A stretch of 60,667 nt of DNA from JAHELQ01 sp965603365 (lineage in GTDB: Bacteria; Acidobacteriota; Aminicenantia; UBA2199): NCBI GenBank assembly GCA_965603365.1, contig CBFDCR010000026.1, forward strand, positions 1 to 60,667. Reading direction: 5' to 3'. Below are positions 7,610 to 17,300 of the stretch, one piece after another. Positions within the stretch are counted from its first letter, which is position 1; every line of letters begins with the position of its first letter. A program made the position numbers and the translations under genes. The notes under the pieces were generated by a model, which was given only the letters and a program-made list of their open reading frames with translations, was not told where the DNA came from and searched no databases.

Positions 7610-10600
7610 ATGGGCCAGGTGAACAAAATAGATCGAAAAAATATCGAAGATGTCTATGCTCTCACCCCTATGCAGGAAGGCATGCTCTTTCATTACCTGA
7701 GAGACCATGCGGTCGAGCACTATTTTGAGCAGTTGTCCCTGGATATTTCAGGGCCCATCGATCTTAAACATTTTGAAGACGCCTGGAAGCTTTTGGTGGA
7801 GAAGAATGAGGTGCTGCGCACGGTTTTTCGCTGGGAAAACGTCGAACATCCGGTCCAGGTGGTGCTGAAGACTTTACCCTCCCGGTGGCAATACTTTGAT
7901 TTTACCGGGAAAAGCGAAAAGGAAAAAACACAACTCCTCGAGGAGATCAAGGTAAACGACCGAAAGCAAGGCTTTGATTTACGGGAGGCGTGCTTCCGTG
8001 TGACTTTGTGCCGGTTAAATGTCGATCTGCATCAATTGGTGATCAGTAATCATCATATCCTGTACGACGGCTGGAGTAATGGCATCATACTGAAAGAGTT
8101 GTTTCAATATTACCATACCCTGCGGTATCAAAGGCAGCCGGTTTTACCGGTGAAGAGCAGGTTTAAGGAGTTTATCGATTGGCTCCAGTCCCAGGATACA
8201 CGGGAGCAGGGAAATTTCTGGGGAGAGTACCTGGCGGGCTTTGACGGCCAATCGGAGCTTTCGTTGAAGAGAGAGAATGCCGGTACGATAGACACGGGAA
8301 ACACCTACAACATCTCGATTGACAGCGCCTTAAAAGGGGACATTGACGGTTTTTCAAAGGCATACCATATCACCCCCGCCGCCCTGTTTTACAGTGCCTG
8401 GGGGCTGCTCCTGCATCGCTATAATAACTGCCGGGATCTTATATTCGGCATCACCGTGTCCGGTCGGTCCGCTGTTATCAATGGAATAGAAGGGATGGTG
8501 GGACTTTTTATCAATACCCTTCCCTTCCGCTGGCGCGCCGGGGATGGCAATACGGTAGAGGAAATTTTACAACGCACCAACAACATCCTGGGGCAGCAAA
8601 AGCGATTTGAAGGTACCTCGCTGGTGGATATCCGGGAATTTGGTCGTTTAACCGGTACCGGCGACCTGTTTGACTCCTTACTCATTGTCGAAAATTATCC
8701 CATCGACATCCGTGGGGTCGGCGGGGAGAGTGGTGACATAAACATTCTTTCCTATACCATGTTTGAGCGGACCCACTATGACCTGGCCGTATTTTTCAAG
8801 GTACTTTCGGGAATCGAAATTGACTTCGCTTATAATCCCATGCTCTTTACCCCCGGGGTCATCCGGCAGATGGGCAGCCATTTTATGAGGGTTTTACGGG
8901 CCATTCTTCACTCCCCGGCACAGGAGATGGCAGCGATCGATATCCTCGGCAAAGGGGAACGAGAGGATATTTTGTATGGCTTTAACCGCACCGATCTGCC
9001 CTGTGCCCATGATAAGGTCATCCAGCAGTTGTTTGAAGAGCAGGTGGAACGAACACCGGATGCCGCGGCCCTGGTGTGCGCCCCGGGGTGTTTGAGCTAC
9101 AGGGGGCTAAACAAAAGAGCCAATGCACTGGCCCGGCTGCTGCGCCAGGAGGGGGCAATCCCCGATGCCTCCGTGGGGATCATGTGTCGACGCTCCCTGG
9201 AATTGTTGATCGCTATCATGGCGGTTTTAAAGGCCGGTGGCGCCTATTTACCCATTGACCCGATTTACCCGGAAGAGAGGATTGACTATATGCTGCGTCA
9301 CAGCGGCACGGAGATTTTGATCACCGCCTTTCTATCGGCCCGGCCAAAAGAGTTTCCCGGTGAAATCATCGATCTGTCCAATGATGACTGGGGAGGCGAG
9401 GAGTTAAAAAATCCCCTCAATGTAAACACCGCCGATAATCTGGCTTACCTGGTGTATACTTCCGGCTCCACCGGTATTCCCAAGGCTGTACTGGTGAAAC
9501 ACAGCGGCGTCAATAATTTTGTGCAGGCCATTGCCGGGCGAATCGATTTTGCCCCTTCAAAGGCTATCCTGGCGTTAACAACGGTCTCTTTTGATATATT
9601 TGTGCTGGAAACCTTACTGCCGTTGGTCAAAGGGTTACGGGTAGCGATGGCGGACGAAGCAGTCCAGAAAGATGGACGATTGCTGGCTGCATTCATTTCC
9701 CGCTGTGGCGTGGACATGATACAGGCCACCCCTTCGGGTGTATCTATGCTCATCGATAGGGATTTGAACCGGGAGTGCTGGCGCCACGTCAAGGAGGTGA
9801 TGATTGGCGGCGAACCCCTGCCCGCCGCGCTGTTGACAGCCCTAAAGGAACGGACAACGGCCAGGATCTACAATATGTACGGGCCCACCGAGACCACTGT
9901 TTGGTCCGCCGTAAGGGATCTGACCGGCGTAGATGCCGTGGATATCGGTTCTCCCATTGCCAATACACGCATATATATCCTGGATCGATGGGGACGGCCG
10001 CAGCCCTTACTGGCTCCCGGTGAGTTGTACATCGCCGGGGACGGGTTGGCGCGGGGCTACCTCAACAACCCCGAACTCACCGCCGACAAATTCGTGAAAA
10101 ATCCCATTATTCCATCATTCCATCATTCCACCATTCCAGGGCTTAAGCGAAGCGGTAGCCCCCTATACCGGACAGGTGACCGGGCCCGGTGGCTGCCCAC
10201 TGGAAACATAGAATTCATCGGCAGGCTCGATAACCAGGTCAAGGTGCGGGGTTTCAGGATCGAGCCGGGGGAGATCGAGAGCCGACTGCGAGAATATGAC
10301 GGTATCAAAGAGGCAGTGGTGTTGGCGAGAGAAGATGGCGTCGGGGACAGGTATCTTTGTACCTACCTGGTGAGAGCCGGGGATAACGGCGAGACCCCGG
10401 ATTCGTTTAGGCTGCGGGAGTATTTAGCGAAATATTTGCCCGGATATATGATTCCCCAGCATTTTGTGTTTATCCGGGAGCTGCCCCTAACGCCCAATGG
10501 CAAGATTCATCGCCAGGCGCTGCCCATGCCGGAGATCAAGGCCGGTACCGCTTATGTCGGCCCCAGGGACCCGGTTGAAGAGAGGCTGGTAAAGACCTGG

Positions 10601-13600
10601 TCAACATTATTGGCTGTCCCGGTAGAGGTGATTGGTATTGATGACAATTTTTTCCGGTTGGGGGGTCACTCCTTGAAGGTCACCCGGCTGGCCTCTCGAG
10701 TCCACAAGGAATTCGAGGTAGAAATTCCCCTGGGGGAAATCTTTAAGGTGCCCACCATCCGGGGATTGGGAGAATACATCCGGGGAGCGAAAAAACGCGG
10801 GTATCGCTCTATCGAAACCATCGAACTCCGGGATTTTTACCCCTTATCATCGGCCCAGAAGCGATTGTTTATCCTGAATGAACTCCAGGGAATCGGCACT
10901 ACCTACAATATGCCCACCGCCATCAAGATAGAGGGTGCCCTGGAACGAAACAAACTGGACGGGCTATTTCGACATTTAATCCAGAGACACGAATCCCTGA
11001 GGACTTCCTTTGCCTTGATAGATGGAGAGCCGGCGCAGGTGATTCACCAGGATGTGGCGCATGCGGTGGAATTTTACGATGCCAGCAGGCTAAACAGAGA
11101 TCTCTTTGCCCTGGTCGATGATTTTGTGCGCCCCTTCGACCTGGAAAAGGCGCCGTTGTTGAGGGTACGTCTGCTTCAAATGGATACATCCGGATATATT
11201 TTGATGTTTGATATGCACCATATCGTCTGCGACGGTATCTCGTCGGTCATATTGCTGCAGGAATTTTCCGCCCTATACAATGGCAATCCGCTGCCCCCTT
11301 TGACAGTTCAATATAAAGATTTTTCCCATTGGCAAAATCACCGGCTGGCGGAGGGAGTCTTTAAGGCCCAGGAGGAATACTGGCAGCACTCCCCCCTGGG
11401 GGGTGAAATTCCCCGCCTGACCATGCCGCTGGATTTCCCGCGCTCGGCGCATCGAACATTTGCAGGCAAGATGATTAATTCCTCGATCTCCAGCGGGCAC
11501 TCAGCTAAATTGCAAACCTTTGCCAGCCGTCACCAGGTCACTGCGAATATACTCCTCTTCGCTGTATACGCCCTGTTGATAGGGAAATACAGCGGGCAAA
11601 CGGATATCATTATCGGTCTACTGGCCGCCGGGCGCAGGCACCCGGATGCAGCGAGGGTGATCGGTGTTTTTATCAATTTCCTGCCGGTTCGTGTCCGGCT
11701 GGATGAAGACGGGGATTTTTTGCAATTTCTGCAAGGTGTCAGGAAGATGGTCGTGGGCGCCTATGACAACCAGGATTTTCCTTTTGAAAGAGTCGTGGCA
11801 AATGTCGACGCGCCGGTAGATTTCTCCCGCAACCCCTTGTTTGACACCGCCTTCATTCTCCATGACGAATTGGAGGGAGAGTTCTCCCCCCAGTTAAAGG
11901 GATTAAAATGCAGTCCCTACGAGTTGGAGAACCCAGCCGCTGCCCTGGATTTTAAGGTGGATATATTCCGGGAGGCCAACGGCGCGCTGCGTTGCCGATG
12001 GGGATATAACAGCAAATTGTTTACCCCGGATACCCTGCAAGCGGTTGTCGACCATTTCCATCACCTGTTGGAGATGGTTTTGGACGACCCTGCCCGGAAA
12101 CTTGCGGCAGTGGAGTTGTTTCCTGGAGAAGAAAAGAGACGGCTGCAGGCTAAACGAAATCGCCTCGACGATGCTTCCCCCAGGCGGGTGAAGCTGGTGG
12201 TTTGTGCCACCTTTACCGCAGATCCCATTGCCGATTATGTTACATATTGGGGAAAGCAATTTCACCTGGACATTACAGTGGAATTGACGGCCTACAACCA
12301 GGTCTTTCAACAATTACTGGACGAAGGAAGCCCGGTATCCAGCAACAGCGGGATTAATGTGCTGCTGGTACGATTTGAAGACTGGATCCGTGATTTCCAG
12401 GGTGACGATGAAAAAAAGTGTGAAAAACTAGAGGAGAGTTTTAATGAATTCCTGGACATCCTGAATAAGAAGAATAAATCCGTGCCCTATTTCGTGGGGG
12501 TATTCCCTGTATCCTCTCACCTGGGATTCAGTGGAGCTCTTACCCGTTACCTGGATGATCTGACGGCCCGTTTCCTGGATGTCCTTGACAGGATGAACAA
12601 TGTGTATCCCCTGGACTTCCGTAAATTAGATTCCCTGTATCATGTGACAGAAATGTATGATATCCATATGGACCGGGAGGCCCACCTGCCCTTTACCAAA
12701 GAGTATTTTGCTGCCCTTGGCACTTTTTTGGGCCGAAAAGTCTGTGTCTTTCATCACAAACCCTTCAAGGTCATTGCCCTGGATTGCGACAATACTTTAT
12801 GGAAGGGAATCTGCGGGGAAGACGGGGCATTGGGCGTGAAGGTGGAGCCGCCATTCCGGCAGTTGCAGGCCTTTGTCGAACAAAAAAGCCGGGAAGGAAT
12901 GCTCCTGGTATTGTGCAGCAAGAATAACGAGCCCGATGTCTGGGAGGTTTTTACGAAGAATCCGGGGATGATTCTTAAAAGAGAACATCTGGTGGAATGG
13001 AACATCAACTGGCAGCCGAAATCCCGCAACCTGGTGGAATTGGCCGACCGCTTAAATGTCGGCCCCGACAGTTTCATTTTTATCGATGACAGTGCGGTGG
13101 AGTGTGCGGAAGTCAAAACCAATTGCCCGGAGGTGTTTACGATACAACTGCCAAAAGACCCGGAACGAATCCCCTCTCTCTTGAATCATATCTGGGCCTT
13201 CGATATTTTGAGGGTGACTGAAGAAGATCGACGGCGCACCGATATGTATATTGCCGAAAGAAGACGGCAGGAGATGCGCGGCCAGGTGGGCAGCCTGGAG
13301 GATTTTATTCGAAATCTCGAGGTCAAGGTTAAGATGGACGTTGTTCAAGAATCCCAGGTACCCCGGGTCGCCCAGTTGACCCAGAGGACCAATCAATTCA
13401 ACTTGAGTACCATCCGCCGCAGCGAAGCGGAAATCCGTCAATTGATGCAGACACCGGGGAACCGCTGTTTCCAGGTAGAAGTAAACGACCGTTTCGGGGA
13501 CTATGGTTTGGTGGGGGTCGTCATTGTCAAAGAGGGAGCCCGAAGCCTGTTTATCGATACTTTCCTGTTGAGCTGCCGGGTATTGGGACGCAATGTGGAA

Positions 13601-14329
13601 AATACGATCCTGCGGGAACTGGAGAAATTGTACCGGCACAAGGGAATGGCCAACCTGGAGGCGAGATTTTATCCCACGCAAAAAAATCGCCCGTTCTTTG
13701 ATTTCCTGGAACGAACCGGCTGGGAATTGAAGGAAGAGAGTGAGGCTTATCGTCTATACACGCTGTCCATGGAGTGTATCGAGGATGGCGGCATGGTAGA
13801 TCCCTCGGGAGAATCCCGGGAAAAGGGCAAGAGACGTGTAGAGAAAGAACCATCCGTTGGCAATCCCCGCCCCCAGGTCGTTGGCGTCGATCACCTGCAC
13901 CGCCGGTTTCTTAAAGCGGCCCGGCAGGATAGCGCCAAAAAGTTGCTGGACTTACCGATTCATCGGGTTAATGATTATGAGGTGAAACGGAGGGAATACG
14001 TGGCTCCCCGGAACCAGATGGAGCAAAAACTGCAAGCCATCTGGGAGTCGGTTTTGGGGTTAGAGAGGCCCGGTGTCCACGACAATTTTTTCGATCTTGG
14101 CGGCAATTCATTGAAGGCTGTTATGCTTAATTCCCGGCTAAAGGAGTGTTTTGGCAACGAGTTGTCGTCCATCCTGGTATATGAATACCTGACCATCGCA
14201 GCCCAGGTGGATTTCCTGGAGGGTAAACTGAAAGGGGGAGACATTTCGATAAATGAAAGTGATTGGTCGCATCTTAGAAATAAAGCCAAACTGAATCGCC
14301 GAAGGCAAAAAATCAAACGAGGAGTGTAA
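7610..14329 (+). CDS. NRPS modules 1-2: C-A-T-C-FkbH-T
   Basis: 2239 residues. Domains in order: condensation (about 13-440; HHILYDG at 148-154), adenylation (about 470-980; core YLVYTSGSTGIPKA at 613), carrier domain (GGHSLK, Ser1021), second condensation (about 1075-1500; HHIVCDG at 1203-1209), an FkbH-type HAD-IIIC unit (about 1540-2010; nucleophile motif ALDCDNTLWKG with Asp1725 and Asp1727, preceded by a small alpha/beta region and followed by a GNAT-like lobe), and a C-terminal carrier (GGNSLK, Ser2167). The hand-read A-domain code is D-I-L-Q-I-G-M-V-W-K, close to known glycine codes. FkbH enzymes load a glyceryl unit from 1,3-bisphosphoglycerate, or make lactyl-type units, on a carrier. 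The second module would therefore add a hydroxyacyl unit and possibly form an ester. The gene begins with a C domain and no upstream carrier is visible, so it may use an acyl starter. Four 8-bp tandem repeats lie inside the A domain at 10106-10137. Ends 3 bp before the PKS gene. Confidence 0.9.
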   Translation: MGQVNKIDRKNIEDVYALTPMQEGMLFHYLRDHAVEHYFEQLSLDISGPIDLKHFEDAWKLLVEKNEVLRTVFRWENVEHPVQVVLKTLPSRWQYFDFTGKSEKEKTQLLEEIKVNDRKQGFDLREACFRVTLCRLNVDLHQLVISNHHILYDGWSNGIILKELFQYYHTLRYQRQPVLPVKSRFKEFIDWLQSQDTREQGNFWGEYLAGFDGQSELSLKRENAGTIDTGNTYNISIDSALKGDIDGFSKAYHITPAALFYSAWGLLLHRYNNCRDLIFGITVSGRSAVINGIEGMVGLFINTLPFRWRAGDGNTVEEILQRTNNILGQQKRFEGTSLVDIREFGRLTGTGDLFDSLLIVENYPIDIRGVGGESGDINILSYTMFERTHYDLAVFFKVLSGIEIDFAYNPMLFTPGVIRQMGSHFMRVLRAILHSPAQEMAAIDILGKGEREDILYGFNRTDLPCAHDKVIQQLFEEQVERTPDAAALVCAPGCLSYRGLNKRANALARLLRQEGAIPDASVGIMCRRSLELLIAIMAVLKAGGAYLPIDPIYPEERIDYMLRHSGTEILITAFLSARPKEFPGEIIDLSNDDWGGEELKNPLNVNTADNLAYLVYTSGSTGIPKAVLVKHSGVNNFVQAIAGRIDFAPSKAILALTTVSFDIFVLETLLPLVKGLRVAMADEAVQKDGRLLAAFISRCGVDMIQATPSGVSMLIDRDLNRECWRHVKEVMIGGEPLPAALLTALKERTTARIYNMYGPTETTVWSAVRDLTGVDAVDIGSPIANTRIYILDRWGRPQPLLAPGELYIAGDGLARGYLNNPELTADKFVKNPIIPSFHHSTIPGLKRSGSPLYRTGDRARWLPTGNIEFIGRLDNQVKVRGFRIEPGEIESRLREYDGIKEAVVLAREDGVGDRYLCTYLVRAGDNGETPDSFRLREYLAKYLPGYMIPQHFVFIRELPLTPNGKIHRQALPMPEIKAGTAYVGPRDPVEERLVKTWSTLLAVPVEVIGIDDNFFRLGGHSLKVTRLASRVHKEFEVEIPLGEIFKVPTIRGLGEYIRGAKKRGYRSIETIELRDFYPLSSAQKRLFILNELQGIGTTYNMPTAIKIEGALERNKLDGLFRHLIQRHESLRTSFALIDGEPAQVIHQDVAHAVEFYDASRLNRDLFALVDDFVRPFDLEKAPLLRVRLLQMDTSGYILMFDMHHIVCDGISSVILLQEFSALYNGNPLPPLTVQYKDFSHWQNHRLAEGVFKAQEEYWQHSPLGGEIPRLTMPLDFPRSAHRTFAGKMINSSISSGHSAKLQTFASRHQVTANILLFAVYALLIGKYSGQTDIIIGLLAAGRRHPDAARVIGVFINFLPVRVRLDEDGDFLQFLQGVRKMVVGAYDNQDFPFERVVANVDAPVDFSRNPLFDTAFILHDELEGEFSPQLKGLKCSPYELENPAAALDFKVDIFREANGALRCRWGYNSKLFTPDTLQAVVDHFHHLLEMVLDDPARKLAAVELFPGEEKRRLQAKRNRLDDASPRRVKLVVCATFTADPIADYVTYWGKQFHLDITVELTAYNQVFQQLLDEGSPVSSNSGINVLLVRFEDWIRDFQGDDEKKCEKLEESFNEFLDILNKKNKSVPYFVGVFPVSSHLGFSGALTRYLDDLTARFLDVLDRMNNVYPLDFRKLDSLYHVTEMYDIHMDREAHLPFTKEYFAALGTFLGRKVCVFHHKPFKVIALDCDNTLWKGICGEDGALGVKVEPPFRQLQAFVEQKSREGMLLVLCSKNNEPDVWEVFTKNPGMILKREHLVEWNINWQPKSRNLVELADRLNVGPDSFIFIDDSAVECAEVKTNCPEVFTIQLPKDPERIPSLLNHIWAFDILRVTEEDRRRTDMYIAERRRQEMRGQVGSLEDFIRNLEVKVKMDVVQESQVPRVAQLTQRTNQFNLSTIRRSEAEIRQLMQTPGNRCFQVEVNDRFGDYGLVGVVIVKEGARSLFIDTFLLSCRVLGRNVENTILRELEKLYRHKGMANLEARFYPTQKNRPFFDFLERTGWELKEESEAYRLYTLSMECIEDGGMVDPSGESREKGKRRVEKEPSVGNPRPQVVGVDHLHRRFLKAARQDSAKKLLDLPIHRVNDYEVKRREYVAPRNQMEQKLQAIWESVLGLERPGVHDNFFDLGGNSLKAVMLNSRLKECFGNELSSILVYEYLTIAAQVDFLEGKLKGGDISINESDWSHLRNKAKLNRRRQKIKRGV
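10106..10154 (+). repeat. Four 8-bp tandem repeats plus conserved tail inside A domain of module 1
   Basis: Four units of the pattern A-N-N-ATTCC (ATTATTCC, ATCATTCC, ATCATTCC, ACCATTCC) run from 10106 to 10137, followed by AGGGCTTAAGCGAAGCG. The same element, with slightly different units and nearly the same tail, occurs at 57154 and 60379. In all three cases it lies in the adenylation-domain loop just before the YRTGD motif. It stays in frame although the unit is 8 bp. Confidence 0.85.
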
Positions 14330-14332
14330 ATT

Positions 14333-17300
14333 ATGGAAGAAAAGAGCGGGTTTGATCAGGGAACAGGCCTGGAAATAGCCGTTATCGGCATGTCCGGGCG
14401 TTTTCCCGGGGCTGGAAATCTCCAGGAATTCTGGGAGAACCTCAAGAATGGTGTAGAGTCCCTGGTGCCAATTACAGATGAAGATTTAGAAAAGTCGGGG
14501 ATAAATCCTGAATTATACAGCAATCCCAGTTGGGTAAGAGTCAGGGCCTCCATGGATAATATTGAATATTTTGACTCCGCATTTTTCGGTTATACGCCGA
14601 AAGAGGCGGAGATCATGAATCCCCAGATGCGAATTTTTCATGAAGTGGCCTGGGAGGCACTGGAAGACAGTGGTTACGATCCCCGAACTTATAAGGGATT
14701 GATCGGCCTTTTCGCCGGAAGTACCACCAGCGTACAGTGGGAAGCGGGGATCGAACTGACCGGTAAATCCGTCGATATCGGCAGCCTGGCCACCCAGCAA
14801 TTGTGTGATAAGGATTACCTGGGCACCCGAACGGCTTATAATTTTAACCTGAAAGGCCCGGTCGTCATGGTCCAATCCGCCTGCTCGACCTCCCTGGTGG
14901 CGGCCCACCTGGCCTGCCAGGCCATCCTGAACGGGGAGTGCCATATGGCCCTGGCAGGGGGGATATCGGTACTCCTGGGGGTCACCAGCGGTTATTTTTA
15001 CGTGGAAGGGAGCATATTGTCCAAAGACGGTCACTGTAGGGTGTTTGACGCCGATGCCAACGGTACCGTGTTCGGTAATGGTGTGGGGGTGGTGGTACTC
15101 AAAGCCCTGGAAGAGGCGATGACGGATGGAGACACGATTCGTGCCGTGATTAAGGGTACGGCCGTTGACAACGACGGCTCCAACAAGGCGGCCTTTCCCG
15201 CGCCAGCGGTCGAAGGTCAGGTACGGGTCATCCACATGGCCCACCAGGTGGCCGAGGTGGACCCGGCGACTATCACCTACGTCGAAACCCACGGCACCGG
15301 TACGATGTTGGGAGATCCCATAGAGATCGAAGCTCTGAAGAAGGCGTTCAATACCGATAAAAAGGGGTATTGTGCGATAGGATCCGCCAAGTCCAATGTG
15401 GGCCACCTGGATGCCGCCGCCGGGATTACCGGCTTGATCAAGACAATCCTGGCACTCCGACACCGTCATATACCTCCCAGTTTGAATTTTTCTACACCCA
15501 ATCCGAAAATCGATTTTGAGAATTGTCCCTTCTTCGTCAATACGAAGCTGAGGGAGTGGACAAACGGCAAATACCCGTTGCGGGCAGGTGTCAGCGCCTT
15601 TGGCGTGGGTGGGACTAACGCCCATGCCGTACTGCAAGAGGCTCCGATGATGGCGCCTTCGTCTGAGGCGAGGCGCTGGAAATTGATACTGATCTCGGCG
15701 AAAACATCGAAGTCCCTGGATGGGAATTGCGACAGGCTGGCAAGCTATTTCGCTGAAAATCCCGACATCAACCTAACAGATGCGGCCTTTACGTTTCAGG
15801 TGGGGCGGCGGGTCCTGGAGCGTAAGCGGATGCTGGTCTGCGGCAGTGCCGAAGAGGCGGTCGAGATTCTCCGGACCCGGGACCCCGAACGAATGAAATC
15901 CTTTGCCGCCAGGGACCAGCGAAGACCGGTGATTTTTATGTTTTCCGGCCAGGGATCACAGTACGTAAACATGGGATTGGACATTTACCACCATGAACCC
16001 TCTTTCCAGGAGGAGGTGGGCCGCTGTTTTGAAATATTGAAGACCGCTCATGGGGTGGATCTGCAAAGTATCCTGTTTCCAGGCGAATTGACGGATGACA
16101 GACAGGAGGAATTGAGCCAGGAAATCAAGCAGACGGAGATATCCCAACTGGTCATTTTTACCATCGAGTACGCCCTGGCCCGGTTGTTGATGAAGTGGGG
16201 GATCGAACCCTATGCCATGATCGGTCACAGTATCGGGGAATACGTGGCGGCGACTTTGTCGGGTGTGTTGTCCCTGGAGGATGCCTTAAGGGTGGTCCTA
16301 GCCAGGGGAAAATTGATGCAGCGGATGCCCACCGGGTCGATGCTGAGTGTCCCCCTCCCGGAAGAGGCGTTGATTCCTTTATTGCCCGAAGACCTTGAAA
16401 TGGCGGCTGTAAACAGCTCCTCCCTCTGCGTGGTTTCCGGTACCCACGAGGCGATAGAAAAATTCGCCCGGCATTTAAGCGGTGAAGGTATCGATAGCAC
16501 ACGACTCCATACATCCCACGCCTTTCATTCCCGTATGATGGAACCTATGTTGGAGAAATTTTCAGGAGAGGTCGGGAAAGTCACCCTGAATAAACCGCAA
16601 ATCCCTTATATTTCGAACGTGACGGGCACCTGGATCGGTGTGGATGAGGCCACCGATCCCGCTTACTGGGCCAGGCATATCCGGCAGACCGTGCGGTTCA
16701 ATGACGGCTTAACGGAGTTACTGCAGCAGGAGCATGGGATTTTTGTAGAAGTGGGCCCGGGTAAGGCCCTGGCCACCTTTGTCAGGCAGCATAAAGACAA
16801 GGTGGCGACCCAGTTTATCGTCAACCTGGTGCGGCATCCGAAAGACCGGGCAGCGGACGATAGGTTCTTGCTCGAAAAAATGGGTGAACTGTGGTTGTAT
16901 GGTCAATCCATCAAGTGGGAGAATTATTACGACGGTCAAAAGAGGCACCGGCTGCCGCTGCCGACCTATTTTTTCGATAGCCAGCCCAATTGGATTGAAC
17001 AGAACATGTTCACCTATATGGGGGCCGAGACAATAGAATTCCGTAACTTCCAACTGGGCAACGTGAGCCCGGTATCGCCCCAACTTCCTCAAAAGAAAAC
17101 GGATGTTGCCGACTGGTTTTATGTTCCCACCTGGAAACCTGTTGGCCTCGACGCCGCAGAAAATGCCGCGGCAGGCAAAGGGAAATGGCTGGTTTTTGCC
17201 AATAACGGTAAAATCTGTTCCCAATTGATGTCGGAACTGGAACGCTGGGGGGGGACAATCGTCACGGTGACCGCAGGGGACGGTTTTGCCGGGGATGAAT

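Noticed and set aside
14513..15637. Long antisense open frame of 374 codons
   Set aside because: It lies opposite the PKS ketosynthase, has no recognisable family, and is typical of shadow frames opposite GC-richer coding DNA.
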